DNA from: Anadara kagoshimensis
Taxonomy: Eukaryota > Mollusca > Bivalvia > Arcoida > Arcidae
Direction of reading: 5' to 3'
Length of the DNA: 64,000 nt
Assembly: GCA_021292105.1 (NCBI GenBank)
Contig: CM037874.1
Coordinates: 59,374,539-59,438,538, forward strand
This document shows positions 43,745 through 55,454 of this stretch, one piece after another. The number at the start of each line of letters is the position of its first letter. The stretch's first letter is position 1. The notes below the pieces were generated by a model. It saw only the letters and a program-made list of their open reading frames with translations. It did not search any database and was not told the origin of the DNA. A program made the translations under genes and the position numbers.

Positions 43745-43880
43745 ATCAGCAAATCATTACGACCCACCCCAACAGTCTAAACATCTGTTTTGCAGCTCCT
43801 ATATCTCTCTGCAGTCATCGTCTATCCATATCTCGGTCACTCGACAACCGATCTTTGACTGCTGTTAGCTGAGTGTTCAA
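43745..43880. repeat. Dispersed repeat 'R', diverged fragment
   Basis: 'cagctcctatatctctctgc', 'tatctcggtcactcgacaac' and 'cgatctttgactgctgttag' resemble the pyrimidine-rich part of the R family at 575-790 and 11440-11600. Confidence 0.35.
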
Positions 43881-44107
43881 TAGATTTGCACTGTATATCT
43901 GTTTTAAGATTTCGCCCGAAGAACCAAAATCAGATAAAAAAAAACATTTTAAAATTTTAAGCATCGTGGGAGTATGGTCAAGACAATGTTTATGTTTCAA
44001 TGTCTGTCTTTATTCAACATTACTACAAAGCAGAACAGAACACATGCACAAATCCACGCATCAAATCAACATATGTTTAGACTATTCCTCTGGAAGAATG
44101 CACTCAT

Positions 44108-44156
44108 TTTATCGAAAAAATTGCCGATGCGGCGTAAAACAATATTAAAACAACTT
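44108..44156 (+). mobile_element. SINE tail fragment
   Basis: 'cgaaaaaattgccgatgcgg' then 'cgtaaaacaatattaaaaca' matches the tail of the 54.9-kb SINE (ctgaaaaattgctgatgcga, then cgttaagcaacattcaacca). Only the 3' end is recognisable. Overlapping 61-91 residue frames are not genes. Confidence 0.5.
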
Positions 44157-45850
44157 TTAATGCGAGAACAAGATACAATATAATGGCGTTCCTTACATAA
44201 TCCTATTTGCTGGTGAAATGATAGGAAGGATTAAAACACAAACGTTCTTTGTTTTGACCAGTGGTCATTGGGTCACTAGGTTACACTTATATCATAAAGA
44301 CATATTGTATTTGTTCTGTCAGGTCTGATTTGATGAGACACTGGTCACGTTTACATTTATTTTGACGATTTTACACTTTTAGGGTTCAAGAACACGCGGC
44401 CGGTCATGGTAATGATAAGTTAATCGGTAGAATGATGTGTTACGTCTTGCTAATTTTTGTTTTACTCATAATGAGGCGTTAAGTTCTGAGGTAGCGGAGG
44501 AAACCAGAGAATCAGAAGGCAATCGAAATAATTAATATGGTATTTCTAGTACGTTTTAAATTGATGGAGAAAACAATAGTACAAGAAGGCAATCAAACTC
44601 CTTATACAGTTTCTAATTTTCTAAGTTCTCTTATATACATGTATGCGAAAAATCTGCAAAATAAGGCGCATGTGCAAAAATGGTACGGAGATACCTCACC
44701 GTGCAGCGTGACAAACCATATGTACGTATGTTATTAATTAAACAGATGTCCTCTGATCGGATTGTGAACATTTCATCATTTATATTATTATAATATAGAC
44801 AATCCACTTGAAATCGTCCAAATACTTCATTTATCTTTCCAATTACTACAAGTCACGAGACTGACGTCACCAATGACGTATACAACAATGGCCACCGCGG
44901 TTCTTTACAACAGGTGATTGTTTGCAGAGAGATAATTAGGGGTTATCAGACTGATACCTGTTGAGCCTCGGTATGAATCTGTCGTTAAGAACTCGTAGAT
45001 AATAATGCTTTCCTTTGATCTTTTTACAAATAATTGCTTGAGTTTGTTTAGGGTCTTATCTTTGTATTGAGCAATTTTATCACGTGCGCAAATAGTTTTA
45101 CCTAATATGCGCATTTAATAATATCATTTAACGAAATTTATCTATTTCAAATGCAGACAAATTAATTTAGGAAGATTACTTCTTGAAATGACATTGCTAT
45201 ACAACACGATATTTGTTATTGATTAAGGTGTTAAATGAAATAAAATTCCGTGTAAACAGACATGTATATGACATGTACACGTGCTTGTAAGAGTGCGCAT
45301 ACACGTGCACTTGTAATTTTGTAGGTGTTTTGTTTAAATTGTTAGTAAATCAAAATCTGAAATGAGAATAAAATGGAAAAATTTAAATATCATTTCTTAC
45401 TAAACTTATGTACACAATACTTGTGTTTGCTTATTGGACAAAATAAAGAAAAAGAACAGATTTGAAAATTAGCCTGGTAGAGCATGATACAAAAATATCG
45501 ATTGAGAACATAATTATTCCTGGTTTTATTGGAGATGTTCATCTAGTCAATATTTATGTATTATTACAATATGTTACAACGTGGCCTTTCAGATCACAAG
45601 TTACATGTAGCTCCCTAAAATGAAAGAAGAGTTTACAGGTCTTAGATTGTTCTGAACACAACTTTATAATAAACTGCTGACAAAACAGAAACCATTTAAG
45701 AACCAGTACGCAACCAAAGTCTATATGTATAACCAACAACTGCATGTTAAGGCTACTGGATAATTCATGAATGAGACCGTAGAATGTACATGAATAAGAC
45801 ATTTATAGTTACAATATGAATTCAAAATTTTAATCAACAGTGCTAAAAGA
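44157..45850. other. AT-rich DNA, no gene seen
   Basis: Frames of 60-82 residues at 44537, 44905, 45554 and 45721 have no recognisable features. No structured repeat was found. Confidence 0.5.
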
Positions 45851-45975
45851 CTGAATAATAACCCCGTGCACATGGGAGATTGTTTAACTACCTCAGACTG
45901 CATGCAGAAATAATAACCTCGTACTGATTGGAGATCGTTTGCCCAACACTAAACTGTATACAGAAATACACGTAT
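45848..45975. repeat. Tandem duplication of about 64 bp
   Basis: 'gaataataaccccgtgcaca', 'tgggagattgtttaactacc', 'actgcatgcag' is followed by 'aaataataacctcgtactga', 'ttggagatcgtttgcccaac', 'aactgtatacag'. These are two diverged head-to-tail copies. Confidence 0.6.
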
Positions 45976-46982
45976 AATTGGACATGAATGAAAGAGTAAA
46001 AATGATCTCTATAAATTTGTAATGTGTGTTGACTACACAAGAAATATTGAATGAAAAATCTCGCTACAATACCAAAAGAATTTTAAAAGACTTTCTATAT
46101 TTAACCATTTTACCACAAAAGTAACAATATTTGTCATTTGTATTTAAATATTTCACCACAATATTGACATAAATATGGTTCCCAACTTAATTCAAATGAA
46201 AAGAGAATACGGAATGCGGTCATTAAGAATGTTAAAATGTTGGGCTTTAGTACTTTAATTCATGGAGAGATTTTCAAAGATTACGGCCACGAAAGATATC
46301 CCATTCATGGATTTAATCTTTTTACAGGGCAGGTGATTGAATTTAATCTATCTTAAACACGCCCCAATTAAAATCAAAATTCTTGTTTTTGTTACGGAAT
46401 GACCGCTGGTTATGCCATATAATCCGATCATTTTACCCACTTGAACATACAAAATATTATTATTATTCCATCTTGTTAATAAGAAATAAAACACAAGTCC
46501 ACTCGACCAATGTTCTTCGGATTAATAGGCTAGACAGAGGTTATCAATACAGGCCAAAATATTTTATTTGTCCGGCTTTTTTATCCAGCCTGGAAGCTGT
46601 CAGTCGTACTTTTTGCGCCGCAGTTATGTGTCGTGAGTTGCCGTGTGGCGACGGCGTCAATAGTTAGCAAAGGTTGTTTAACCGCGTTAATCCTTTAATT
46701 TTGATCAGCCGAGATCTGATAAATGGTCGTCTAGTTGAATATGCATATTTTGGATCAACTGTTTCTGTTGGCACTAGATCGATATTGTCTGATATCTCCA
46801 CTTAAAATCCCAAAACCGTTCTGTGCAACAATGTTTCATTGGCACATATTTACAACATGAATGTTTCTCTCTTCGATAAAATACGCAGAAGCAATTGCAT
46901 TGCAATTCCCGTTGTTCAGACAATCGGGTCATGACCCTTGATGTGTATCATTTTCCCGCAATATTACGCCATGTCCCACACA
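45976..46982. other. AT-rich DNA with a GC-richer patch, no supported gene
   Basis: A 94-residue frame at 46383-46667 ends in a GC-richer patch (gcgccgcagttatgtgtcgt, then gagttgccgtgtggcgacgg). No domain is recognised and I do not call a gene. Confidence 0.45.
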
Positions 46983-46998
46983 GGGGGGGGGGGGGGGG
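46983..46998. repeat. Poly-G run
   Basis: About 16 consecutive G residues. Homopolymer length in the assembly may be inaccurate. Confidence 0.9.
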
Positions 46999-47750
46999 TG
47001 TTACGTGGTCATGCGGGATACGCCGATCTCACACGAGCAGGTATAGCGCCAAGGGTTGAAACAAATATGGTTACACAATATTTATTAAAAGAAATAATTG
47101 TAAATATAAGAAATGGCATTGCTCTTCATCGACTTAGGCACGCACCACACTATCTTGCATTACGCCTTGATTAACCATTATCAGAATGCCATTTCTTAAT
47201 TATTACTACAAACTATTTCTCTCATGTACATGTACGTATAACTTACTTTTTGTTAAAATCTTGTTAACCTGAATTTTCAACAAAGCTGTACATTGTCTTC
47301 AACAAAAGGCCTCAATGATTTAGTTGCCATGGGTTTGCATCTGTTGCCATGGTTTCTAGAACATCACTTTTTACAGCTGCATCTAAGAATCGCCGTTGAG
47401 GTAGTTTTGAGACTGATGGCAAAATTCATTAAAATCGGGAAAATGAAGATAAATACATTAATTTTGTGTATAATGTGTCTAAAATTCTATAATTCGTAGC
47501 TGGCGATGTCTGAAAATAGAAAAACGGAATTTTTTACTTAGACGTACATGCACGAAGAACACAAATTCAATTCATCAGACATTTTTTAATTTTAATTCAA
47601 TCTTACTTTTTCAAAATTATTAATCTTAAAGAATAGTTATGGCATAACACCAGATTACCTTCTGTGCAGTTTAACATTTGTTGGTATTTTGTATATGTGA
47701 CCGGGTATCGCGTAAAAGGCGATTTCGAAAACTTTGACCGGTTCTGTAGA
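46999..47750. other. AT-rich DNA, no gene seen
   Basis: Frames of 68-78 residues at 46938 and 47293 have no motif. Nothing else was recognised. Confidence 0.5.
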
Positions 47751-47926
47751 ACCGACGTCATTCTGGTAATTTCCAACGTTTTATTACGTTCTGCACAAAC
47801 GTAATACAGACTACAAACACCATCCAACTTCGCGACGTTTGGAGCTTGAAGATAGACGCTGTTTCGGAGCTTGACAACAAGAGCTGGGATATTGGTCACG
47901 TGGTACGCCGTCGTTAAGAAACCTAC
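47751..47926. mobile_element. MITE 'GTACCACGTG', partial copy with an insertion
   Basis: 'accgacgtcattctggtaat', 'ttccaacgttttattacgtt', 'ctgcacaaacgta' and 'ggtcacgtggtacgccgtcg' parallel the right half of the 18626-18824 copy. About 60 bp (roughly 47818-47880) has no counterpart in the other copies. The left terminus is missing or unrecognisable. Confidence 0.55.
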
Positions 47927-48630
47927 ATTTATCTTATATCAATGTACTTATATTAATTAGGAAAAGTAACATTGACCTATATTATAACGAGGTCAGATAG
48001 ACATTTAATACTTTATCTGTTTACTTGGACAATATTTGAATTTTTCATAAGTTTAAAACAAACACTATATTACTCCGTAGAGTACAAGACTGTTCTGTAA
48101 CATATACCATTTACTACAAACTTCATAAGGAATTCTCGCCCCCGAATGTCAACAAACTTTTAATACTTTTATTTATTTTGAGAATTAAATTTGGTAGCGA
48201 ACTTTCATTTCTTACGTTGTTAAGTTATTCAATTATTGTCTATTTAAATAGACAACCTTCGTTCTTGTTTATACCCTCCACGTGTGAAAATTACAATACA
48301 CATCACACCATGTTTGTTCTAGTGCACGTATGTCAAACTTCTGGTGGGTATATAATTTGGAGAAAGAACTAAAATATAAACTTGAAATCTTTTTAGTATA
48401 CAGTATCTAAATACATACGTAACTTTAAATTAAAATAAAAAATAGCAGGTAAACATTTTAAACACAAAATATATCTATTTATTGTAGGCAAGTGTTTTAT
48501 AACAAAACTCGCTAGGATAAAACTAAGTAAGTATAGGAAATGATTTCAATTACAAAATCTCCGTTTTGAATTGGATATAGAATTCCTTGTGTCGCTAGTT
48601 ATTTCGTACCATGACCTTTTCGTACGGCGT
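47927..48630. other. AT-rich DNA, no feature seen
   Basis: A 64-residue frame at 48178-48372 shows no motif. No repeat was recognised. Confidence 0.5.
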
Positions 48631-48639
48631 TTTTCATGA

Positions 48640-48725
48640 TTTCGTATCCAATTTCCCATTCCGTACCCAATCCAATTTTCCATTTCGTATCCAATTTTCC
48701 ATTCGTACCCAATCAGTCCGATTCG
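48640..48725. repeat. Short tandem repeat of about 20-35 bp
   Basis: 'tttcgtatccaatttcccat', 'tccgtacccaatccaatttt', 'ccatttcgtatccaattttc', 'cattcgtacccaatcag' are imperfect head-to-tail copies. A Y/G/M-rich minus frame (48546-48743) is a translation of this repeat. Confidence 0.75.
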
Positions 48726-48743
48726 TACCATATCATATGACAC

Positions 48744-51024
48744 AGAATATATTTATTGATTGAAGGGAAAGCATAAATGCACTGTTATGTTATAACAATA
48801 TATTTTCATTTGGACTGTGCATTCCCCATTATCCTCAGTTTGGCTATAAATATACCATTGACCTCATCACTCCGCGTATAGATACATGATGGCAATACAC
48901 ATCCTGGAACATCAGTCAGCAAATATTCCATGCAAATAACACATTCACGTCAAATTTCTTTGCCAATTCAAACTTCAGCTCCTGCACGTTCAACTTCCAC
49001 AATTGAAAGGGCCTTTTTCAGTTTGACGGTTTACGCGTCAGCGAGTATCCATTGGTAACGTTTTTTTGTACGAAAATATCAGTTTCGAAAACATTTCAGT
49101 TAGTTGATAATTGATGTTACCTGTTTGGAGATAACAAATACTCCTATTTTAAAGTATATAAAATTGCTTGAACATATGTATGTCTTTATTGTTATGTATG
49201 AAGTATTTTTGTTGGAAACTGCACGTTCTCAATGGCTGTTCCATTCAAAGAATTCCTCCCCGAATTCAGTTGCTACGGAAGTAATTTTTATTAACTGAAT
49301 GAACGGAGATTTAAAAAAAAAATATCCAACGAAAATATAACAATTAAACTGTTAAGAAATGGCGTTTATAGCCAATATAAATGTCACAGCCTTGCACGGC
49401 AAACTAATCATAACGCGTTATTTTATATAAATAAATAAATAAATAAATAAAAAAATAAATAAATAAATATATAAATGAAAAAAAAATGAAAAAATAAGCA
49501 ACCTAACAGACCTTACTCAGACTAGTTAGACGTACATTTAGCCCTGAGATTGTTGATAGCAGTGTGTGCGTGTGATGAGTTAGAACAATAGAGATATAGA
49601 AAAATCGATTAAACTATTGATTCTGTTAACTTCTTGTTGAGAAATTGATGAGAATCTTGATAAATCTGATTAGTTTGTTTGTGATGACGTCTTAGAAATG
49701 TTTACAGTATTGTCTATACGTCTACAACAAAAACGATAATCAAGATATAACAAAAAATGATTTCAAATGAAACTCAATATACATCACACCTGCACTTTCA
49801 CAGTAACAACAAGAACTACCAAACAGTAAAAACAAAAGTAGGAAAAACTGATAAAACATAATATATAAAATAGTTTTTGTTTGGAAATCACCCGGTCCAA
49901 TTAACTATTTAAACAGTCAGAAGTATTTTTTTGAAATGCGGTAGGGAGATTTTGTTAAAATATATAATTTATCATAAAACAAATTTAACACGTTTTATGC
50001 ATGACTGTTGAAATTATCTCTGGTGTTTTGATGGGAAACCAAGTAAAAAATGTTGTCATGTTATAAAGATATAACAAAGAGTTTACCAGAAAAATCAATC
50101 AGGAATTCCTTCTGCGTGATATACTCTACTTCAGGTTTTTTTACAATTTAAAGAGTTGGAAAAAACAACATTTGTAAACTTAATTTTCTGTATAATAAGG
50201 CCTGAAGTTTCACTAGATAAAAATAAATTATGATGAAAATGATTGTTATTATGATAAAAGTAATATGTATGTACATATTTTAGAGACTTATTAAGTCTGT
50301 CCTCGAGTGGTTAGAATAGATCGAACTTGACTGACAAGAATGTTGATAATAATTGTCATTTATTATATATTTTGACATAATTATGTTTTTACTAAAGAAC
50401 ACTTAACTAAAAAATATGTGTACTTTTCTGAAGTTAACCTTTTTTGAAAATAACATAAAATAACGTAATAGGTCAGATTGTTGGTTCAATATTAAGTAGA
50501 ATGAACCAGAGACATATAAAAAATATTTATTATCAAAATTATCAAAATATATTCATGCAGCTTTGAACCATAGAACAGAGTTATTGACAAATTGATAATG
50601 TTTATTCGTAATAATGTTTTTGTATTTTTTTATGCTAAGACCACCTTGAATATTAAAACTGTATTCTGCCGCTATCGTATTTATTATGTATATATGTTGG
50701 GCTATAAGCTCGTTTTTGCTTTATGCCAATAAATACTATTATTATTATTTGTATGTTCTCTGATTTAACCTTTTGAAAATTATGGACTACTGCAGCGTGG
50801 TAACAAAATAGGTAGGATGGTTGGACTCTTTAATTGCACTATAACCACCAGTCTGCTGGACAGCACTGTGATATAAATCCAGCCGCCCAATCCCAAACTT
50901 GGAAGGCATTTTTAACCAGTACTAGTTCTAATATAAAATGTACACGTACATGTATATTATTGTTCAGTATTGCAATCGGTTGTTTTCTTGCTGCATAGTT
51001 TGTTTTAAGTTGTTTCATACACTT
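48744..51024. other. AT-rich DNA with (AAAT)n at 49430-49471
   Basis: Contains an (AAAT)n-like tract at about 49430-49471 followed by A-rich simple sequence. No gene or other repeat is supported. Frames at 49104 and 50839 (64 and 98 aa) show no motif. Confidence 0.5.
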
Positions 51025-51085
51025 GGTTACACAGTAAAACCTCGATTCACCATCAAACTGCAACTTGTGGCATAACAAAGCGGTT
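51025..51085. mobile_element. Possible DNA-transposon terminus fragment
   Basis: 'acacagtaaaacctcgattc', 'accatcaaactgcaacttgt', 'ggcataac' resembles a common invertebrate TIR pattern (cagtaaaacctcga) and is partly matched at 57930-57975 (tgtaaaaccttgatgttttg, then tttggcataa). No paired terminus was found nearby. Confidence 0.3.
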
Positions 51086-51954
51086 TCATAATAAAGAAAG
51101 GCAAAGGACCAAAAGCGTTTTACGTATAAATACAATTGTAATGTGCTTATTATTAATTATACTCCACCTTTTACAGAAAACAGGGAAACTTTGTTCCTCT
51201 GTCCACCCTTCCAGAAAATTATTGTCTGGAGTAATTCTCTAAAACAATGTAGCAATATTTCATAAACTTGGTAAAGATAGGCACATTGATAGGAAATATT
51301 CAAAACATTAACCGAAGTTGGTTCTTATTTTCCTGGAGTTATTACCCTTTATAAATCGCAAGAAGTACCTATACTTGCGGGAGATGTTTATTTACTGAAT
51401 TTATTTATTTATTTATTTATTCAATATCATCACATGACATGGTTTAATTCGTTACACAATTTATTCATCGCCATCTGATACACTCATAAATCACCTGTCA
51501 TTCACATAAACAACTTAGTGTTAATTATTCAAAACCTTCCACTGACATTTACCTTGACAGGTGACACACGTGCATAACTAAATGTTAAAAATATAAATTA
51601 CGAAATTTGTACATGTGTAAACAAAATACTTCACATTCTTAAATCTTCTAATATACCACTCATCCTTATATTTTAATTCGGTCAGTGAACTGCTGACCAC
51701 AACGGTAGCACCTTACTTCCATTAAATAAGTAAAACAAACAAAATGTCTGTCTCGAGCCTATAGGACCATCTGAATACTGCACATGCGTGACCCGGTTCT
51801 CAACTTGCAATTGCAGGCTCTTCCGGTAGGTTCTTGTTCCGGTGTCAATGAAGTGAAAAAATATTAAAGCGCAAATTTTACCCCAGCGCATGTTTGGTAT
51901 CCATTTATTACAAAGCTGCGTGGACTGGAACCATGTGAACTAAATATCTTGATT
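51086..51954. other. AT-rich DNA with (TTTA)n at 51399-51421, no gene seen
   Basis: A short TTTA microsatellite is present at about 51399-51421. A 69-residue minus-strand frame (51682-51891) has no motif. Confidence 0.5.
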
Positions 51955-51957
51955 TCG

Positions 51958-52034
51958 AGCGGTCCATTGGGACTCGAACCCATGTCCATTGGATCATGCG
52001 TCTGTTATCTTACCACTTGACCACGTGTCCCCAT
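51958..52034 (-). other. tRNA-like pol III promoter (SINE head or tRNA relic)
   Basis: On the minus strand, 'tggtcaagtggtaagataac' fits the A-box consensus and 'gggttcgagtcccaatgg' contains a perfect B box (ggttcgagtcc) at normal spacing. A short D-stem and four pairs of the T-stem can be drawn, but the acceptor ends (ggacacg and tggaccg) do not pair and no proper anticodon stem forms. I therefore call it tRNA-derived, not a tRNA gene. No SINE tail was recognised downstream on the minus strand. Confidence 0.6.
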
Positions 52035-52293
52035 CTTGCCTGCTTGATTGATTTTAAAGTCCTAAATCATGATGTACCTATTTGAAACACTTATAGTATC
52101 TATGGATTGCAGTAAGCTAAATCTTCGGCTTACGAATGAAAGTTCTTTTTACCTTCTAGGCTCGATGCCTACTCTTGGAAAGTTTGTCAGGTATTCCAGT
52201 TTCCTCCACCATCAAAAATATCAGTCTGGACCGAAGTTTTATTGATAACTTTAACTTTTTATTCAGCCCATCAATTCGATTGTTAGCAGGCTG

Positions 52294-52297
<4 letters not shown>
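52035..52297. other. Spacer before the (CT)n tract, no gene seen
   Basis: Nothing is recognised except short frames that run into the CT repeat and owe their length to it. Confidence 0.5.

Positions 52298-52347
<50 letters not shown>
52298..52347. repeat. (CT)n microsatellite
   Basis: About 50 bp of uninterrupted CT. It is the source of alternating L/S and R/E residues in frames on the two strands. Confidence 0.97.
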
Positions 52348-52351
<4 letters not shown>

Positions 52352-52845
52352 ATCGACAACAAATAACAATGTTTTTCTTAAAGTGATTTCAGGTATGTTT
52401 GGTCAACCAAGTCGTACAGGTATTTCGTGCCGGTAAGTCGTGCAGGTAATGCACTTTTACATGTCAAATAAAATGTAAAATGTCATTTATTTAAATGCAA
52501 ATATGCAAAATAATAGGTTTAATCATTAGTTAAAGGTTTAGTTTAATCACGTTTGGTATGTTTAAAGACTACAGAGTATCTGGACCTTAGACCATCCAGG
52601 GATTATATTACACTCATAACTATTAGACATTTCAACAAGTTTACAAATCTCTTCAAATCTCTGAGAGATTAGGATAAACCGCTAATCGGCTTCAAAATAC
52701 CTGTTGCGAAGATTAAATTTGAAAGAAGGGGTTAAAACGTCAAGAGATTAAAGATTATAACGATTGTAATGCACATACCAGGTCAACCGCAGATTATCCA
52801 ACTTGAGCGTTAATGGTCATGGCTTATTGGCTGTTGATCTTTCTT

Positions 52846-52846
<1 letters not shown>
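52348..52846. other. AT-rich DNA, no feature seen
   Basis: Contains a local 'caagtcgtacaggtatttcg' and 'taagtcgtgcaggtaatgca' imperfect pair at about 52409-52452. No gene is seen. Confidence 0.5.

Positions 52847-52891
<45 letters not shown>
52847..52891. repeat. (GA)n microsatellite
   Basis: A GA dinucleotide tract with one 'aa' interruption near its start. Confidence 0.95.
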
Positions 52892-52893
<2 letters not shown>

Positions 52894-53356
52894 TTTATTT
52901 GTCATGAATAATATTACATAGTTCATTTATATGTACATATGTTTTAATGTGTATTCACCGTATGCAGTCATTATGATGAATACATTATTAACACAGTCTG
53001 AGTGATAACCACCAACGATGTGGGCACAGATCTAGTAGGTTAGTTGAAAAGCTCTAAAACATGATTCTCACTGAGAGTATGGTTCGGGAGAGATATTAAT
53101 TATTGGAAGGTGAGAGAAAATTTATACCTACAGATAATAGTCTGAAAAATGCAATTCTGGCTGTATATGATGAATATATTTTGAAACATCATAAAGGAAC
53201 ACATGTAATATAATTCACTACAAAGCTCTCCATCTCTTTCTCTTGCTATCTCTCTGTCTCTTTATGTATCCCCCCTCCTCTCTCTCTCTCAAGATTATTT
53301 ATGCTTCCCTCTCGTCCTATAGTAGCATTTACTCTTTGTGCTTAAACTATAAAATA

Positions 53357-53379
53357 GAGAGAGAGAGAGAGAGAGAGAT
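53357..53379. repeat. Short (GA)n tract
   Basis: About eleven GA dinucleotides. A nearby pyrimidine-rich stretch (53227-53291, CT-rich) is its rough complement, so the region can fold loosely. Confidence 0.85.
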
Positions 53380-54860
53380 ATGCACTAAACCTCTTACTAC
53401 CTTCCTTTCTCAGTGTTACCTCAAGTGATAAAGAGAAAGCAATTTATAACTACACATTTTCCTGGAGTAAAAAATATTAAGTAACAAGGACTTTTTAAAA
53501 TCAGATTGTTATCTGAAGGAACGTAAACAAACACGCCTCTCAGGTTAAATGATGTTGCGTGACTTTCGACCATTAACCAGGTGTACGTTTTCTACGACAG
53601 GAAAGACCGAAAATGATATGCAAATGGTCTTTGGCAACAAAAAGCACAATATTAACGGGAGTTACTTCCCTTTGAACGGAAACATTGCAGCGATACCGAG
53701 TATAAATGATTGCAAAGTTTTTCACAAATGATTTAGTTACAAGCGGAATAAATTCACCAGTGATTTCGATTGTGTTTACATACTTGTCTTAAAATCACCA
53801 GAGATCATACGTTTATATCTGGAAGTTTTTCACGTGGGAACATGCAACTGTTACGTCTGTAATTAAAGCGTAACTTGACATCACAGCTGGTGAAACCCTG
53901 ATTTCAGTTGAATAACTTATCTTAAAGTATACACAATTGTGCATTTATTTATCTGTCATGTGAACAAATAACCTATAGCTACATGATACCAGAATGAACT
54001 TCTGAATGATACTTATGGTAAGCAACATGCCTTCTTGTCTCAGAAAATATATTTAAAATAGTTGTGAATTATTAGAAACATTTCTCTGTTGTATAGTGGT
54101 ATAAATTGTCATGCAGGGGACCTTGGTTCGATTTACCGCCATGGACGAGGAATATTCTTAGTGTTCTGTCAACACATGATGTTCGTTCTGATTATTTATA
54201 TTGTTTTTCTCTTTTTTTCACAATATTATTTTCAATGCATATTGATAGTTATTAAAACACCGTATTTATTGAACATTGGCAAGCAAATATCAATAAATGT
54301 CTGCTGTATCGATACATTTTCTCTAAAACAACATACCTGTCTCTTACTACTCGGGTACGAATCCCACTATTGTAGTGGGAGTGAAATAAGACTTGTTGGG
54401 ATAATAGCATCCGTTTTTCTAGTCCATTTTCTCGAAATATTTCTAGAAACCTTTGAACATTTTTGCTACTTTCGATGTCGCTTATCTTCAAGTCGACATG
54501 AGGTCAGTTGAGCTTGCCACTCAGCTACACGCCTGGTTTATGTGTTGTTTCATGACTGTTCAACGTCGTTTCTGGCTAACACTGGAAACTCTGTCACTGT
54601 TTGGTGGTCTATAACGCTGTATAGTACCAGTGACTACTTTATGAACTCGTTTTTAGCTTGATTTGGAAGTACATATATAGTAAACAAAGTCTCTTTTGAT
54701 TACTATTACTATCAAATAAAAAAGTTACTTTGTAATTTCGAAATAACACCAAATACTAAAGAAATTATTGCAAATAAATGAAATAAATACTATTGCGAAA
54801 TTATTCCTCAGTTCCCCCATTATCATTTAAAAAGGGCATGCTAATCTAAGGCATTAGTAC
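53380..54860. other. AT-rich DNA, no supported gene
   Basis: A 140-residue plus frame at 54089-54511 is the longest non-repeat frame here. It is rich in hydrophobic residues, and its first part overlaps a weak tRNA-like stretch (tagtggtata, then ccttggttcgattt at 54095-54132), so it may be an old SINE relic rather than a gene. I recognise no domain in it. A short hairpin (tcccactattgtagtggga) lies at about 54362-54380. Confidence 0.45.
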
Positions 54861-55454
54861 TGTAGCAGCTCCTAATGACGTCCTAGAGGGCGCAGTGGCC
54901 TAATGGATAAGACGTTAGTCTTCAAGTCCAAGGTCTCTTACCGCTGTGAGTTCGAGTCCCGCTCGGGCCATATGTGGGAAAGTGAATTTTCCTTGCCGTT
55001 GGCCTTTACTGAGTCACCTGGTATCAGTTTAATGAACTGGGGGAGTGGTACGCTTGTCTGCGGCGTACTGACTCTGTGAGCTAGCACGTTAAAGTCGCCC
55101 CGAGTGCGCACTAGTACAAGACAGACCATACAACACAATCGCACTTCACATGCATACACGAAATTGTTCATAGATTAATCCATAGTTTAATTAAATAGGT
55201 CTCGTCGCGAATAGCTGAAAAATTGCTGATGCGACGTTAAGCAACATTCAACCAACCAAATCCTAATGACGTCCAGACTTTCTATAGACTTATAGTTATT
55301 TCAATTTTTAATTTCTGTATCACAACTTTTCATTATATTATCTCGACTTGTCAAGATATTCAGTCGACATGTTGAGATTACTATATGTCGACTGAAATTA
55401 TGTCCATGTCAGAAATAAACCACCATAAAATTGTAAATATTAGGAGTTGTTAAA
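54861..55454. mobile_element. Relic element with foldback-like ends, split by a SINE
   Basis: The left end 'tgtagcagctcctaatgacg' differs from the foldback terminus (tgtaacaactcctaatgaag) at three positions. The right end 'ttaggagttgttaaa' is its inverted complement with one difference. Without the SINE and one duplication, the element is about 203 bp and contains an internal perfect inverted repeat (cagtcgacat at 55361-55370 and atgtcgactg at 55385-55394). No convincing TSD remains at the outer edges. It is likely an old, shortened relative of the 31.7-kb element. Confidence 0.5.
54884..55260 (+). mobile_element. tRNA-derived SINE with perfect 14-bp TSD
   Basis: About 377 bp. The head has an A box (agtggcctaatggataag) and B box (gagttcgagtcccgctcggg). 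The body carries 'ccttgccgttggcctttact', 'gggggagtggtacgcttgtc' and 'gcacgttaaagtcgccccga'. The tail is 'cgcgaatagctgaaaaattg', 'ctgatgcgacgttaagcaac', 'attcaaccaacc'. The direct repeat 'tcctaatgacgtcc' flanks it at 54870-54883 and 55261-55274, so insertion was by target-primed retrotransposition, presumably using a LINE in trans (established mechanism). The tRNA part does not fold as a functional tRNA. A 77-residue minus frame (54938-55171) is a translation of the SINE. Confidence 0.9.

Noticed and set aside
54089..54511. 140-residue hydrophobic frame
   Set aside because: Its start lies in a weak tRNA-like stretch, an opposite-strand frame of 79 residues overlaps it, and no domain or signal-anchor pattern with flanking charges is convincing.
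54884..54970. Possible functional tRNA gene
   Set aside because: A and B boxes are present, but the acceptor stem does not pair and a SINE body with TSD follows.
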